Shown piece after piece: positions 14,404 to 24,259 of a stretch of 64,000 nt of DNA. The first letter of the stretch is position 1. The number at the start of each line of letters is the position of its first letter. The notes beneath the pieces were generated by a model. That model saw only the letters and a list, made by a program, of their open reading frames with translations. It searched no databases and was not told the origin of the DNA. Source of the stretch: 2-12-FULL-40-12 sp964518135 (GTDB lineage: Bacteria; Patescibacteriota; Minisyncoccia; Minisyncoccales; 2-12-FULL-40-12); contig CAZFEY010000001.1 in the NCBI GenBank assembly GCA_964518135.1, positions 9,189 to 73,188 on the forward strand, written 5' to 3'. Position numbers and translations under genes: made by a program.

Positions 14404-17283
14404 ATGGTACAAGGCCAACAACAAACGGATAACCAAGATATTCTTAAGAAGGCCGAGATAAAAACAATGCAGGCTGATATTTTGGCTGCCCAAAAAATAT
14501 CTGACAAGAACGACCTAGCTACTCGAGAAAGAGAAATGGCAAGAAAAATAACAGAACAGAAAAGGGCCGAGGAAGAACGTAAAAAGATTGCCGCTCAAAC
14601 CATAAAGAAAACTTTACCGACGCAAACTAAAAAAATTGACGAAAAAAAAGTGATCAATGATGGAGAAGAAGCTATTAAAAAATTTGAGGCGGATAGGAGG
14701 AAAGAAGAATCAGATGTTATAGCGAAAACAAACGTAAAAATCCAAGAAGAACAAAGAAAAAAAGAAATAGCCGAACGGAAGGCCGCTGAAGAAAGGCGTC
14801 TCGAAGAAGAAAAAAAACAGAGAAATGCAGAAAAAGAAAAATTAAAACAAATAGAAGAAGCCCGAAAAAAAGAGATCGTAGCAATACGACAAAGAGAAGA
14901 AGCGATACTCGCGGCCAAAGAAGCAAGACGCATCAGGGAAAGGGAAATACTGCAATTAGAAGAAGAAAAAATATTATTAGAAAAAGGGCTTCAAGATATT
15001 TTGAGCAGAAGAGTTCCGCTAGAAACAGAAATAAACCAGCTTGCCAAGCGAGAATCTCAATTGCAGGAAAATTTGAATGAAGTCTCGAAAAGAGAAGATG
15101 AGGTTGAAAGAGAAGTAAAAACAATTGAAGCTAAGGAAAAATCGGCCGACACAGAAGAGAAGAAGAAACTTGAACAACAAAGATGGGAAATTGAAGAGAA
15201 GAGAAGGAGAGTAGAGAAAGAAAGGTGGGAATGGGAGGCAGAAATCGGTAAAGTAAAGGACCAAAAAAGAGAGGTTAGTTTAAGGTATAATAGACTTTTG
15301 ACTAACGAAGAGGAAATCCTAGAGAGAAAAAGGGCAATCGCTGACAAACAAGAAGAAATTAAAATAGAAAATGAGAAAATAGAATTAGAAAAAGAATTAC
15401 AAAGGTTAAAAGAGAAAAAATCTCCCCTAGAGATAGAGATTAATGCCATTTTGGAGAGAGAATCTCAACTCCAAGCGAAACTAGACAGCGTTTCGAGTAA
15501 AGAGAATGACATTGAAAGAGAAATAAGCTCAATTGAAGACAGAGAAAAATCTACTGGCGTGACCGAGGGGAAAAAAGAGCTTGAACAACAAAGATGGGAG
15601 ATTGAAGAGAAAAGAAGGGGAGTGGAAAAAGAGAGGTGGGAATGGGAGGCAGAAATCGGAAAAGTAAAGGACGACCTAAAAAGAATAGAAAATGAGTATC
15701 AAAAAATTCTCTTAAGAGAAAAGGAATTATTATTAAAACTACACCCAGAACAAATAACTAATTTATCTAACCGATTGGAAGAGGAAGAGAAAGCTACAAT
15801 ACCTACAAAAACAACACCTCCCTTACAAAAAAGAGAAAGGGCAGATGTTAAAATTTCCGAAAACAAACCCGTAAAACCAGAACCCCAGAACAAGGAAGAA
15901 AACCTTGCCGACTCGACTATTTCTCAAAAGACAGCCGCGCCAGAAAAAACGCAACTGGACAACCATCAAGAGAAACAACATCTAGACGAGACAATAAATA
16001 GACAAATGGAAGTGCTAAAAGAGATCGAACGTCTTAAGGCAGAAACAGAAAAAGAAAAACAACAGACAAGAAACGAAGGAGAGGTAGCGCAAACACAGGT
16101 AAATATAACCGTTGAATCAGCCCACGAGCAAGAGTCTGGGCAGACAACAACCATCCAATCCCAACCAGAACCGGCACTAGATCAGGAAGAGATAACCACG
16201 CATCAAGTACCACCCCAACCAATACCCATTAAACCGCAGAAATTCTGGATGAAAGAAGAGGCTAAAGCATTTGAAACGCAAACCAGAGATCCTCAAAAAG
16301 AAAGCGAGATTAAAAAGCGACTTGATGAAATCCAACAACAAGAAGAAATAGAAAGAAAAGAATTTTTAGAAAGGATTCAAGGAAGTGAATCGAAAAAATC
16401 GACCATTGGAAGAATTAATAAAGAAAATATTCCTATCAAGCCTCAACCAGAAACACCTGAAATTATTACATCTATAGCGCCTCGGCCCTCTGCTTTTGGT
16501 AAATTCTGGTCAAGAATTTTAGCAACAATGATAGTTGTCGCCATCTTCGCTGGTGTGTTTTGGTTAATTTACTGGACATTCTTTATCCGAAAAGCGCAAA
16601 TCAAAACAACCTGGTGTGAAAACGAAAAAGTCCAGATACCGCAATCTGAATTCTCTCCAGAAAGATGCGTTCCGCCACCCATCGTGATTCCTGAAATTCG
16701 CGTTCCGCCAGATTTAATTAGTATTGCAACCAGAAAGGAAATTGTTGTTCCGGAAAAAGGAGATCCATTAAAGGAGCTGGCAAGATTTTTAGAGGAAAAT
16801 GGCGAAGAACTAGAACAAAATAAGCCTACCAGGATAGTAATAAAGAGCCTCGATAAAAAGGAAGTGCTTGGTTTTGAGGATTTTTTCAATCTTTTTAAGG
16901 CAACTGTGCCAGATGGTTTTTATTCTAAAATCAACAAAGACTTTAATCTTCTTATCTACCCACAGAAAGAAGGACGAAGATGGGGCATAATAAGCCAAAT
17001 TACAACCCAAGAAGGCGTTGATGTTGTTGGCGAAACAGTAACTATGCTTCGGCTTTGGGAAGACAAAATGGATCAAAATCTCCAAACTCTTTTTGTATTT
17101 TTTGGAAAAACAGAACCAGCCATAAATGATTTCTTCACCAGAGTGCCGTATGGAAACATAAACATACGTTGCCAGACTTTCAGCAAAGAGGATTTTGGCG
17201 ATTGCTACGCTATAAAAGGAAACAGTTTCGTTTTAACCACCTCCTTAGAAAGTATAAAAAAAATATTAGACGAAATAAAATAA
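14404..17283 (+). CDS. Large coiled-coil protein with one membrane helix and WC...ERC motif
   Basis: I do not recognise this 959-residue protein by name. Residues 1-450 are a charged coiled coil rich in Glu/Lys/Arg and contain a duplicated ~100-residue module (about 196-295 and 334-430) sharing EQQRWEIEEKRR and KERWEWEAEIGKVKD. A Pro/Gln/Glu-rich linker leads to a single membrane helix (about 700-728, ILATMIVVAIFAGVFWLIYW). Just outside is TTWCENEKVQIPQ...ERCVPPP (about 735-760), one copy of the repeat found in the giant surface protein. A folded ~190-residue C-terminal domain follows. Topology suggests an internal coiled coil tethered to an external domain. The stop overlaps the next start (TAATG). 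Confidence 0.8.
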   Translation: MVQGQQQTDNQDILKKAEIKTMQADILAAQKISDKNDLATREREMARKITEQKRAEEERKKIAAQTIKKTLPTQTKKIDEKKVINDGEEAIKKFEADRRKEESDVIAKTNVKIQEEQRKKEIAERKAAEERRLEEEKKQRNAEKEKLKQIEEARKKEIVAIRQREEAILAAKEARRIREREILQLEEEKILLEKGLQDILSRRVPLETEINQLAKRESQLQENLNEVSKREDEVEREVKTIEAKEKSADTEEKKKLEQQRWEIEEKRRRVEKERWEWEAEIGKVKDQKREVSLRYNRLLTNEEEILERKRAIADKQEEIKIENEKIELEKELQRLKEKKSPLEIEINAILERESQLQAKLDSVSSKENDIEREISSIEDREKSTGVTEGKKELEQQRWEIEEKRRGVEKERWEWEAEIGKVKDDLKRIENEYQKILLREKELLLKLHPEQITNLSNRLEEEEKATIPTKTTPPLQKRERADVKISENKPVKPEPQNKEENLADSTISQKTAAPEKTQLDNHQEKQHLDETINRQMEVLKEIERLKAETEKEKQQTRNEGEVAQTQVNITVESAHEQESGQTTTIQSQPEPALDQEEITTHQVPPQPIPIKPQKFWMKEEAKAFETQTRDPQKESEIKKRLDEIQQQEEIERKEFLERIQGSESKKSTIGRINKENIPIKPQPETPEIITSIAPRPSAFGKFWSRILATMIVVAIFAGVFWLIYWTFFIRKAQIKTTWCENEKVQIPQSEFSPERCVPPPIVIPEIRVPPDLISIATRKEIVVPEKGDPLKELARFLEENGEELEQNKPTRIVIKSLDKKEVLGFEDFFNLFKATVPDGFYSKINKDFNLLIYPQKEGRRWGIISQITTQEGVDVVGETVTMLRLWEDKMDQNLQTLFVFFGKTEPAINDFFTRVPYGNINIRCQTFSKEDFGDCYAIKGNSFVLTTSLESIKKILDEIK

Positions 17284-17651
17284 TGATCAAAGATAAAAAG
17301 TTTATCCAACGACAAAAAGAAAAATTAGAACAAGAAAAAAGTGATATCGAGAATTCTTTGAAGAGTTTCGCTACGAAAGACAAAAAATTAACGGGCGACT
17401 GGGATACTAAATTTCCTCAATTTAATAGCTCTGACCTGGAAGATTCTTCCGACGAGGTAGAAGAGTACGAAAACCTCTTACCAATTGAATTCTCGCTGGA
17501 GAAAAGATTAAATGCAGTAAATACGGCATTAAATAATATAAAAGAAGAGAAATACGGCTATTGCATAAAATGCGAAAAAGAAATTCCCGTAGAAAGACTA
17601 GAAGCTCATCCTTCTGCCCAAACTTGTAATCAGTGCGATTCTAAAAAGTAA
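17283..17651 (+). CDS. DksA/TraR-family C4 zinc-finger protein
   Basis: The start is ATG 17283, overlapping the upstream stop by one base, giving 122 residues. Residues 1-85 form an acidic coiled coil (QRQKEKLEQEKSDIENSL, then EDSSDEVEEYEN). The C-terminus has the DksA/TraR zinc finger YGYCIKCEKEIPVERLEAHPSA...CNQC. Family members bind the RNA polymerase secondary channel and alter initiation. The coiled coil lacks the usual Asp-Asp-Ala tip in an obvious form, so the regulatory effect cannot be stated. Confidence 0.85.
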   Translation: MIKDKKFIQRQKEKLEQEKSDIENSLKSFATKDKKLTGDWDTKFPQFNSSDLEDSSDEVEEYENLLPIEFSLEKRLNAVNTALNNIKEEKYGYCIKCEKEIPVERLEAHPSAQTCNQCDSKK

Positions 17652-17682
17652 TTTTCTATGCCTAAATTAAGTTTTAAAAAAT

Positions 17683-19239
17683 ATGCCGTCTAAGGTTTTC
17701 TCGGCAGCTATCTGCGGGCTGGATGCCCAAATTATAGAGGTGGAGGTTGATTGCAGTTATGGCCTCCGCTATTTTAATATAGTCGGATTACCAGATAAAA
17801 GCGTAGAAGAAGCAAGAGAAAGAGTGGGGTCTGCGATAAAAAGCATTAAGCTTTCTTCCCCACAACAAAAACCTCTGCGCGTTTTAGTAAATCTGGCTCC
17901 AGCCGACCTAAAAAAAGAAGGGAGCTTATACGACCTACCTATTGCTTTAGGATTTTTACTTGCGTCAAAACAAACTAATTTTAACCCAGAACAAAGAATA
18001 TTCATGGGTGAATTATCGTTAGACGGAAAACTAAGGCCGATAAAAGGCGCCTTGTCTGTTGCCTTGATGGCACAAGGTAAATTCTCCGAAATAATTCTTC
18101 CGAAGGATAATGCCGCAGAGGCTGCTATCATACTAAGTGATAAACCAGATCAAAAAATAAACAAGTTTGTTCCTAACGGAATAAAGATTATTGGAGCCGA
18201 AACGTTAAGCGAGGTTCTAGCGCACATAGAAGGGAGGAAAGAAATCGCACCTACTGTCGCAGATTTTTCAAATTATGCGCCAAAAGATAATTTCTCTTCC
18301 GAAATCAACTTCATAAAAGGACAGGAATATGCAAAAAGAGCATTGGAGATAGTGGCCGGAGGCAGTCATAATTTATTAATGATTGGCCCGCCAGGATCCG
18401 GTAAGACATTACTGGCCAAAGCACTGCCTTATTTAATGCCACCCCTCACATTTAAAGAGGCTTTGGAGGTAACGAAAATTTACAGCGTTGCCGGTATATT
18501 ACCAAAAGAACAACCAATTATCGGATTAAGGCCGTTTAGAAGCCCTCACCATACGACGTCCGAAACGGCTCTTATCGGAGGCGGCAATCCGCCAAGGCCT
18601 GGAGAAATAACTTTAGCCCATAAAGGCGTGCTTTTTCTGGATGAATTTCCAGAATTTCACCGCGATGCGTTAGAAAGTTTACGGCAACCAATAGAAGAGG
18701 GAAGAATTACTATTTTGCGCGCAAAGCACTCTTTAACATTGCCTGCCAGATTCACCTTGGTATCGGCAGCAAATCCTTGTCCTTGCGGCCATTTTAATAA
18801 CCCAGACAGGGAATGCGTGTGCAATAGTTCTCAAATACAATCCTACAGAAGAAAACTGTCTGGTCCTTTGATGGATAGGATAGATCTTGTGGTTGAGGTT
18901 CCCCAGATTAAATACGAAAAGTTAGTAGCGCCTGAACAAAATCATCCCTGGAATGAAATTAAACAAAAAATCAAAAACGCACGAGTCATACAACAACAAA
19001 GATTCGGCAAAGACTCAACGAATGCTGAAATGACAATGCAACACATAAAAAAGTTTTGCGAAATTGATAGTAAGTCTCAAAATCTTTTAAGGAAATACGT
19101 TGATTCTGGTAAGTTGTCGGCAAGGGGATACCATAGAATACTTAAAATTGCTAGAACCATTGCCGATCTAGAGGTAACCGAAAAAATATCCTACGAACAC
19201 ATAGGTGAAGCCTTAATATATAGAACAAAAGAGGTGTAA
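17683..19239 (+). CDS. comM: YifB/ComM-family AAA+ ATPase (Mg chelatase-like)
   Basis: The 518-residue protein begins with the ComM-specific N-terminal domain (SAAICGLDAQIIEVEVD... FNIVGLPDKSVEEARERV). It continues with the AAA+ core: Walker A GPPGSGKT (about 237-244), Walker B VLFLDEFPEF (about 324-333), and the Cys-rich insertion NPCPCGHFNNPDRECVC. ComM is a hexameric helicase that promotes branch migration during natural transformation. Its presence, with a T4SS-like cluster nearby, fits uptake and recombination of foreign DNA. A strong terminator follows directly. Confidence 0.92.
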   Translation: MPSKVFSAAICGLDAQIIEVEVDCSYGLRYFNIVGLPDKSVEEARERVGSAIKSIKLSSPQQKPLRVLVNLAPADLKKEGSLYDLPIALGFLLASKQTNFNPEQRIFMGELSLDGKLRPIKGALSVALMAQGKFSEIILPKDNAAEAAIILSDKPDQKINKFVPNGIKIIGAETLSEVLAHIEGRKEIAPTVADFSNYAPKDNFSSEINFIKGQEYAKRALEIVAGGSHNLLMIGPPGSGKTLLAKALPYLMPPLTFKEALEVTKIYSVAGILPKEQPIIGLRPFRSPHHTTSETALIGGGNPPRPGEITLAHKGVLFLDEFPEFHRDALESLRQPIEEGRITILRAKHSLTLPARFTLVSAANPCPCGHFNNPDRECVCNSSQIQSYRRKLSGPLMDRIDLVVEVPQIKYEKLVAPEQNHPWNEIKQKIKNARVIQQQRFGKDSTNAEMTMQHIKKFCEIDSKSQNLLRKYVDSGKLSARGYHRILKIARTIADLEVTEKISYEHIGEALIYRTKEV

Positions 19240-19242
19240 ACA

Positions 19243-19265
19243 AAAAATCCCTCGCAGGGATTTTT
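19243..19265. terminator. Intrinsic terminator, usable on both strands
   Basis: AAAAATCCCT-CGC-AGGGATTTTT is a perfect 10-bp stem with a 3-nt loop, placed between the convergent comM and M23 peptidase genes. Confidence 0.9.
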
Positions 19266-19329
19266 ACTTTTTACTTCCTATTTTCCAGATTCTATTTCCT
19301 ATTTCCTATATCTTAAGTCCTAAATCCCA

Positions 19330-20622
19330 TTACCTAGCGAATGGGTTTGTCCCTCCTCTCACTTCAAAGTGCAAGTGACAACCAGTTGAAATTCCTGCAC
19401 CACTCATTCCTGGCTTACCGCCCGTTAAGGCTATAACCTGACCTTGCGAAACTTGCTCGCCCGGACCCACCATGCTTGTAGCTAAGTGACCATAAAAAGT
19501 AACTAGTCCATTGGGATGTAAAATCATAATGTAATTTCCTGCTCCACCGTTCCAGCCATATCTTACTCTTTGTACTTGTCCTCCGGCCGCTGCATAGATT
19601 GGACTATTGCATTTACTGGCAAAATCAACGGCGTTGTGCCAGTGTAAACCTTGAGTTAAAGAGCAAGACCCAACAACAGGACATATAAAATAGCTTGAAC
19701 CGACCGGTATTTGATTCGATGGAACTATTGGCTTGGCAGCTACTGATTGTGACGGCATTTTTCCGCCCGGCACAACCAAGATGTCTCCTATATAAATATC
19801 TTCTTCTTCGGCTAACTCGTTAAAAGCAATAATATCATTCGTCTCTACTTTATAGGTTTTAGCAATAGCGGCCAAAGTATCGCCCTTTTTAACATAATGT
19901 GCCACGCCAGAAATAGGCAAGATGATCAATGACTGGCCCGGCTTTATCTTTGCGCCCCTGCCTAGCTCATTAGCCCAAAGCAATGTTTCTAAAGTGATAT
20001 CGAACTTTTCGGCTATACTATTCAAGCTATCTCCATCTTCAACAATATACTCAACAATTTCTGCTCTGTCGCTCGAAAAATCTTCTTCTTCTCCGATTAT
20101 CGCACCAAGCGTCTGGCCCGTTGTCATTACCGGAGGAGTAAAAGCCACCAAGCTGTTATTTTGCACAAATAGCGTATCTGGAGTTTCTTTAACTGCATCG
20201 GTCGTCGCCAGACCAACAAAAAGATCGGTTTTATTAACCGAACTTTTTATATCTTCATCCAATAATATATTTAACAAATCAACGTTTAATAACGATGCTT
20301 GTAAATTATCCTTGACCAATAAGGCGCTTGTTTTCCGCGCAGAAAAAACATTGAAAACAGTAGCGAATAAAAGCAAAATTACTACCACCAGCCATAAATG
20401 GGAAAAAGGGTCTTTGGCAGATCCTTTTCTCTTAAGCAAACTGATTGTTTTTCTCATTAAAGAGGCTAAAGCCTCAAAAGAGATTTGTTGTCTAGGAATA
20501 TTTCTTAAAAATCTTTCAAAAAAATCTTTCCCGACTAGCCTAAGTGGCACGACGCACCACCGGCAAACTATGTTTATTAGTTTATCACTACCAGGCATTA
20601 AGTCAACCCCGTTAGAAACCAT
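19330..20622 (-). CDS. Membrane-anchored LysM/M23 peptidoglycan endopeptidase
   Basis: The longest frame gives 430 residues. A membrane helix (about 77-97, LWLVVVILLLFATVFNVFSA) is followed by two LysM modules (YIVEDGDSLNSIAEKF and HYVKKGDTLAAIAKTY) and a C-terminal M23 (LytM) domain. The M23 zinc ligands are visible: GLHWHNAVDFA and HLHFEVRGG. It probably cleaves peptide cross-links in peptidoglycan. The start is uncertain: TTGACT plus TAAACT at about 20609-20582 resembles a promoter, which would favour a later start such as MRKTISLLK (20457). It converges on comM. Confidence 0.88.
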   Translation of the reverse strand: MVSNGVDLMPGSDKLINIVCRWCVVPLRLVGKDFFERFLRNIPRQQISFEALASLMRKTISLLKRKGSAKDPFSHLWLVVVILLLFATVFNVFSARKTSALLVKDNLQASLLNVDLLNILLDEDIKSSVNKTDLFVGLATTDAVKETPDTLFVQNNSLVAFTPPVMTTGQTLGAIIGEEEDFSSDRAEIVEYIVEDGDSLNSIAEKFDITLETLLWANELGRGAKIKPGQSLIILPISGVAHYVKKGDTLAAIAKTYKVETNDIIAFNELAEEEDIYIGDILVVPGGKMPSQSVAAKPIVPSNQIPVGSSYFICPVVGSCSLTQGLHWHNAVDFASKCNSPIYAAAGGQVQRVRYGWNGGAGNYIMILHPNGLVTFYGHLATSMVGPGEQVSQGQVIALTGGKPGMSGAGISTGCHLHFEVRGGTNPFAR

Positions 20623-20722
20623 CTGTGAAAATTTGCTTACTAAGCATAGAAGCCGTGAGGCGACTCCGTCTCATAGCTCTCTGTAAAATCGATGGCCATC
20701 GCGGGCTTCTAACGGGGTCAAC
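20603..20722. repeat. Inverted repeat upstream of the M23 gene
   Basis: ACCCCGTTAGAA (20606-20617) is repeated as its exact complement TTCTAACGGGGT (20707-20718), 89 bp apart. The interior holds a further AGAAGCC/GGCTTCT pair and the hairpin-forming GAGGCGACTCCGTCTC. No gene is seen inside. It resembles the palindromic insertions at the tRNA loci. Confidence 0.55.
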
Positions 20723-20785
20723 TCCGATAGTGGAAAGCGATTGTGGTCTTATTTTGCATGATTTTCTGTTAAGATATATTAAGTA

Positions 20786-21622
20786 ATGACATCATCCATA
20801 TTAAGGGAAACCGAAAAACTGTTAAAAGAGTCTAGAATAAGACCATCTAAAGGGTTGGGGCAGAATTTTCTGATTAGCGAAGCTGTCATCGAAAACATAA
20901 TACAAACTGCCGACCTAGGACCAAATGACATCGTGCTAGAAATAGGTGCTGGCACAGGCATTCTAACCAAAGAGCTAGCCAAGAAAGCTAAAAGAGTAAT
21001 TACTATAGAAAAAGACGCTAGGATGGTAGCAATTTTACAAAAAGAGTTAGAGAAATTTAAAAATGTTAAGGTAGTTCATGGCGATACTTTGAGAATCCGC
21101 GACGACGAACTACCGACCATTAGCTACAAGCTGATTGCCAATTTACCCTACTATATAACAACTCCTGTAATCAGGAAGTCCCTAGAGTCAAGTAGGCCGC
21201 CAAAAACAATGGTTTTAATGGTTCAAAAAGAGGTTGCGCAAAAAATCGTAGCCAAGCCGCCAAAAACAAACCTACTGGCAGTATCTGTGCATATATATGC
21301 GCGCCCTAAGATTGTATCGTTCGTCTCTAAAGAATCTTTCTGGCCAAAACCAAGAGTTGATTCCGCGATCCTCCAAATTACTCCACTAATTAACGCTGAT
21401 AAAAAACTAATAAACACTAATGCATTTTTCAAAATACTGAAGGCAGGATTCTCCCAGCCAAGGAAACAGCTTCTTAATAATTTTTCAAATGTGTTAAAAT
21501 TAAAAAAGGAAGTGACAAAAAACTTATTAATAAAACAAGGGATAGACCCAACAAGAAGAGCGGGAACCATAACTATAGAAGAGTGGATCCAGTTGACAGA
21601 AAACTTCTCTAGTATTTTATAA
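20786..21622 (+). CDS. rsmA: 16S rRNA dimethyladenosine transferase
   Basis: The 278-residue enzyme (RsmA/KsgA) dimethylates two adjacent adenines at the 3' end of 16S rRNA. Motifs seen: KGLGQNFLIS (21-30), VLEIGAGTGILT (about 48-59, SAM binding), and IANLPYYITTP (about 117-127, catalytic NLPY). The C-terminal RNA-binding region includes QPRKQLLNN. A TATATT box lies 5 nt before the ATG, consistent with a leaderless message. Confidence 0.95.
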   Translation: MTSSILRETEKLLKESRIRPSKGLGQNFLISEAVIENIIQTADLGPNDIVLEIGAGTGILTKELAKKAKRVITIEKDARMVAILQKELEKFKNVKVVHGDTLRIRDDELPTISYKLIANLPYYITTPVIRKSLESSRPPKTMVLMVQKEVAQKIVAKPPKTNLLAVSVHIYARPKIVSFVSKESFWPKPRVDSAILQITPLINADKKLINTNAFFKILKAGFSQPRKQLLNNFSNVLKLKKEVTKNLLIKQGIDPTRRAGTITIEEWIQLTENFSSIL

Positions 21623-21630
21623 TTCGTTGC

Positions 21631-21636
21631 TATAAA
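21631..21636 (+). promoter_or_regulatory. -10 box of a probable leaderless message
   Basis: TATAAA ends 8 nt before ATG 21645, so transcription would start at or near the start codon. No Shine-Dalgarno is present. Confidence 0.5.
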
Positions 21637-21644
21637 ATATATCA

Positions 21645-24200
21645 ATGGCTAATAAAAAAATAGTTCTAGCAATGCTGCTCGCCGTAGTTATTGTTCCTGT
21701 ATTCTTTTCTTTTGCTTGGGCACAGAACGATAGAGAGCTAGAAGTTGACTACCCGGACATTGGCGGAATAGCAGGACCAACCAAAGTTACCGTAGGGCTT
21801 CCAGAATACATTAGATATATTTTTAATTTCGTTGTTGGGTTTGCTGGTGTTATTTTATTATACGCCCTGATAAGGGGAGGCCTTTCTTATTTAGCCTCGG
21901 GGGCAAATGTGGCAAAATTAAAAACGGCAAGAGAGCAACTCGGCTCTGTCTTTTTGGGAATAGTAATCCTTTTGTCATCTTACATCATCTTAACTACCAT
22001 TAATCCTCAATTGGCTATTTTAAACCTTCCAATTTTTAGCAATCTGAATTTGGGAGGAGGAACTCCTGCAACATTCACCACAGACGAAGCGTCTATAATC
22101 TATTATGAGATTCCGATTGGACAAATGATAAAAAATGGGGTCTGGAAAACGAGCGCGATAGAAGCAATGACCAACATAGATGAAACGGGAATATTAGACG
22201 AATTTGAAAAATTTATTACAAGCGAAATTACCACAAGAGATGGAATTTCTATTAAAAGAATCTCTGATTTAAATAAATACCTTAAAACATTAGCCGAGAG
22301 TTGTAGCTGTAGTGAGATGTCTCCGATCTGTACCAAGCCTAAAAACTTTACCATTGATGTTGGCTGTACCGGAGATCCTTGTGAAAAAAATAGAGACAAA
22401 ATAGAAGACGTCCTAGACATCAATAGCAAGCTAATAGAAAATCCTGACGAGCCAATAAATAGCCTTAAAGAATTCAATGACAAAATAAAGGATAATCCTG
22501 ATGAGCCAATAAATAGCCTTAAAGAATTCCTAGAAGAACAAGATAAATTTTTTAACAATCTTGATGTCCAAGAAAAATTTTCTGAGTGCTTAGAGACTGG
22601 GTTTTTAATAACACAGGGTGAATATTTACAATCCGTACGCTACTACGAAGATCAAGGAATTAAAACAGAGGTCGTCCAGAGCTATATGCCTTCTAAAGGC
22701 GACCCATTTACATTTTATTGCACCGTTGGCGGCACAATGATGGATATACCGATAAAGCAAGACGAACTTTCCGTACCTATATCGGGTGGAACTGGGTTTG
22801 ACTTACCGCCATCCGCAACAGAAGAGCCTGAACCATTGAGCTGTCCCGGCGTGGTGCCTATTGGCGAAATAATAGACGTTGTTGGATCTGCTTCTGTGAT
22901 ATCGAATGAAAACTTAACAGGGCTTACGGAGTTAATCGACGAACTAACAATCGAGATGAGAGATATGGCCGATAGAATATCGGAGTGCAACGAAGACAGT
23001 TGCAAATCACCACAGACTGGCAAGAATGCTGCTAATTGTAAGTGCTTTCCTAATCCTTGTTATATACCTCCCGGCGTCCCCTGTCCTCCCGGTTTGGGAT
23101 TTTGCGTTGGACAGATGTGCATGACCCCTTGTCTCAAGCCATCTCCTGGTAGTTGTGAGGCTAAAAATTTTGATGCCCCAAACTATGGCTCACCATGCCC
23201 TTTGGGAAGATTGGCTGAATCTTCTGAACCAGGAGATCCCCCAGACATAAAGTCAATGGAAAAAACCATTAAAGACATTAAGAGAACTGAAAATACAATT
23301 CTTGAAGCTATCGAAGGGCTAAGGCAAGGCTTTTCCAATACGCCCTACGTTGTTGAAACTCCGCAACAAATCCCAATAGACTTAGTAGAGGGAGTCAAAT
23401 GGGTTATGGGATTTTGTAGAAATGAAGATATTGTCAATCCAACCTGGGCAATGGTAAATTGCGGCTTGGCTACCGGCAATATAGGACCTGATGGCAATGA
23501 AATTGCTGGATGCGATCTGCGAAGTTTCTTTTGCTGTACTGGCGATAGGGCAGCAGCAGAAAACGCAAGACTATCATATTCTAGCGGTGGAGGTGGAGGC
23601 GGGGGTGGACAATATGCCGCAACCTATTACACCCCATACGTTGGTCCACCAGTAGCGACTGATGGCGCATGCAACCAAAGAATCATTACGCAAGCATCAA
23701 AATATGACGGAATACTTTATAGTCAAGGATGGAATAAGTCAACATATCCTGCTGAATGCCGAACTCGAAGTAGGGGCCATTGTTACACGGCTGCGGAAAA
23801 TAAAGGACCAGAAGGAGTACAATGCCTAGATTGTTCTGGTTTCGCTAGTCGCGTTTATAGAGATCTTGGTATTCTCCCGCTAGCACCAACTGACCCGAGC
23901 GCAGGATGGTGTCATCATGTAGCAGCAATAATAGCCAATAGGTCATATTTCTACGAAATATCAGCGCAAGATATATTACCAGGAGATTTAGTTACGAATG
24001 GCTCTGGTTCTGAAGGAGACCCTATGCATGTTGTTATTTATGAAAGCGGTGATGCCTCAAGAAGATTTTGGACGTGGCAAGAAGGAGGCGGAGGCGGTGG
24101 TGGCCTTCCCGGCTGTAATGGTAAAGTATGTAGAACAGAAAGGACCGCGCGAAGCAATCAGCGATACTGGAGAAGAGTAAATGAATGCGATACGTTCTAA
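21645..24200 (+). CDS. Pilin-like two-helix protein fused to an NlpC/P60-type hydrolase
   Basis: The 851-residue protein opens with a signal peptide (1-26) and a pilin-like unit of two membrane helices (about 53-76 and 98-120) ending in NPQLAILNLP. A paralogous unit occurs in the gene at 27444. A long extracytoplasmic region follows, with Cys-rich stretches, a duplicated NPDEPINSLKEF segment (about 265-295) and a glycine run. The C-terminus has an NlpC/P60 (CHAP-like) core: catalytic Cys in CLDCSGFASRVYRDLG (about 728) and His in MHVVIYES (about 793). It probably opens peptidoglycan for the secretion apparatus, like VirB1. The enzyme fold is clear; the T4SS role is inferred from context. Confidence 0.82.
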   Translation: MANKKIVLAMLLAVVIVPVFFSFAWAQNDRELEVDYPDIGGIAGPTKVTVGLPEYIRYIFNFVVGFAGVILLYALIRGGLSYLASGANVAKLKTAREQLGSVFLGIVILLSSYIILTTINPQLAILNLPIFSNLNLGGGTPATFTTDEASIIYYEIPIGQMIKNGVWKTSAIEAMTNIDETGILDEFEKFITSEITTRDGISIKRISDLNKYLKTLAESCSCSEMSPICTKPKNFTIDVGCTGDPCEKNRDKIEDVLDINSKLIENPDEPINSLKEFNDKIKDNPDEPINSLKEFLEEQDKFFNNLDVQEKFSECLETGFLITQGEYLQSVRYYEDQGIKTEVVQSYMPSKGDPFTFYCTVGGTMMDIPIKQDELSVPISGGTGFDLPPSATEEPEPLSCPGVVPIGEIIDVVGSASVISNENLTGLTELIDELTIEMRDMADRISECNEDSCKSPQTGKNAANCKCFPNPCYIPPGVPCPPGLGFCVGQMCMTPCLKPSPGSCEAKNFDAPNYGSPCPLGRLAESSEPGDPPDIKSMEKTIKDIKRTENTILEAIEGLRQGFSNTPYVVETPQQIPIDLVEGVKWVMGFCRNEDIVNPTWAMVNCGLATGNIGPDGNEIAGCDLRSFFCCTGDRAAAENARLSYSSGGGGGGGGQYAATYYTPYVGPPVATDGACNQRIITQASKYDGILYSQGWNKSTYPAECRTRSRGHCYTAAENKGPEGVQCLDCSGFASRVYRDLGILPLAPTDPSAGWCHHVAAIIANRSYFYEISAQDILPGDLVTNGSGSEGDPMHVVIYESGDASRRFWTWQEGGGGGGGLPGCNGKVCRTERTARSNQRYWRRVNECDTF

Positions 24201-24246
24201 AAAATCTTAGCGGAAATATTTTAATAACCCCACTTTGAGTTGTTGA

Positions 24247-24252
24247 TAAAAT
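24247..24252 (+). promoter_or_regulatory. Extended -10 box of a probable leaderless message
   Basis: TGATAAAAT is an extended -10 whose hexamer ends 7 nt before ATG 24260. No Shine-Dalgarno is present. Confidence 0.5.
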
Positions 24253-24259
24253 ATTATTT

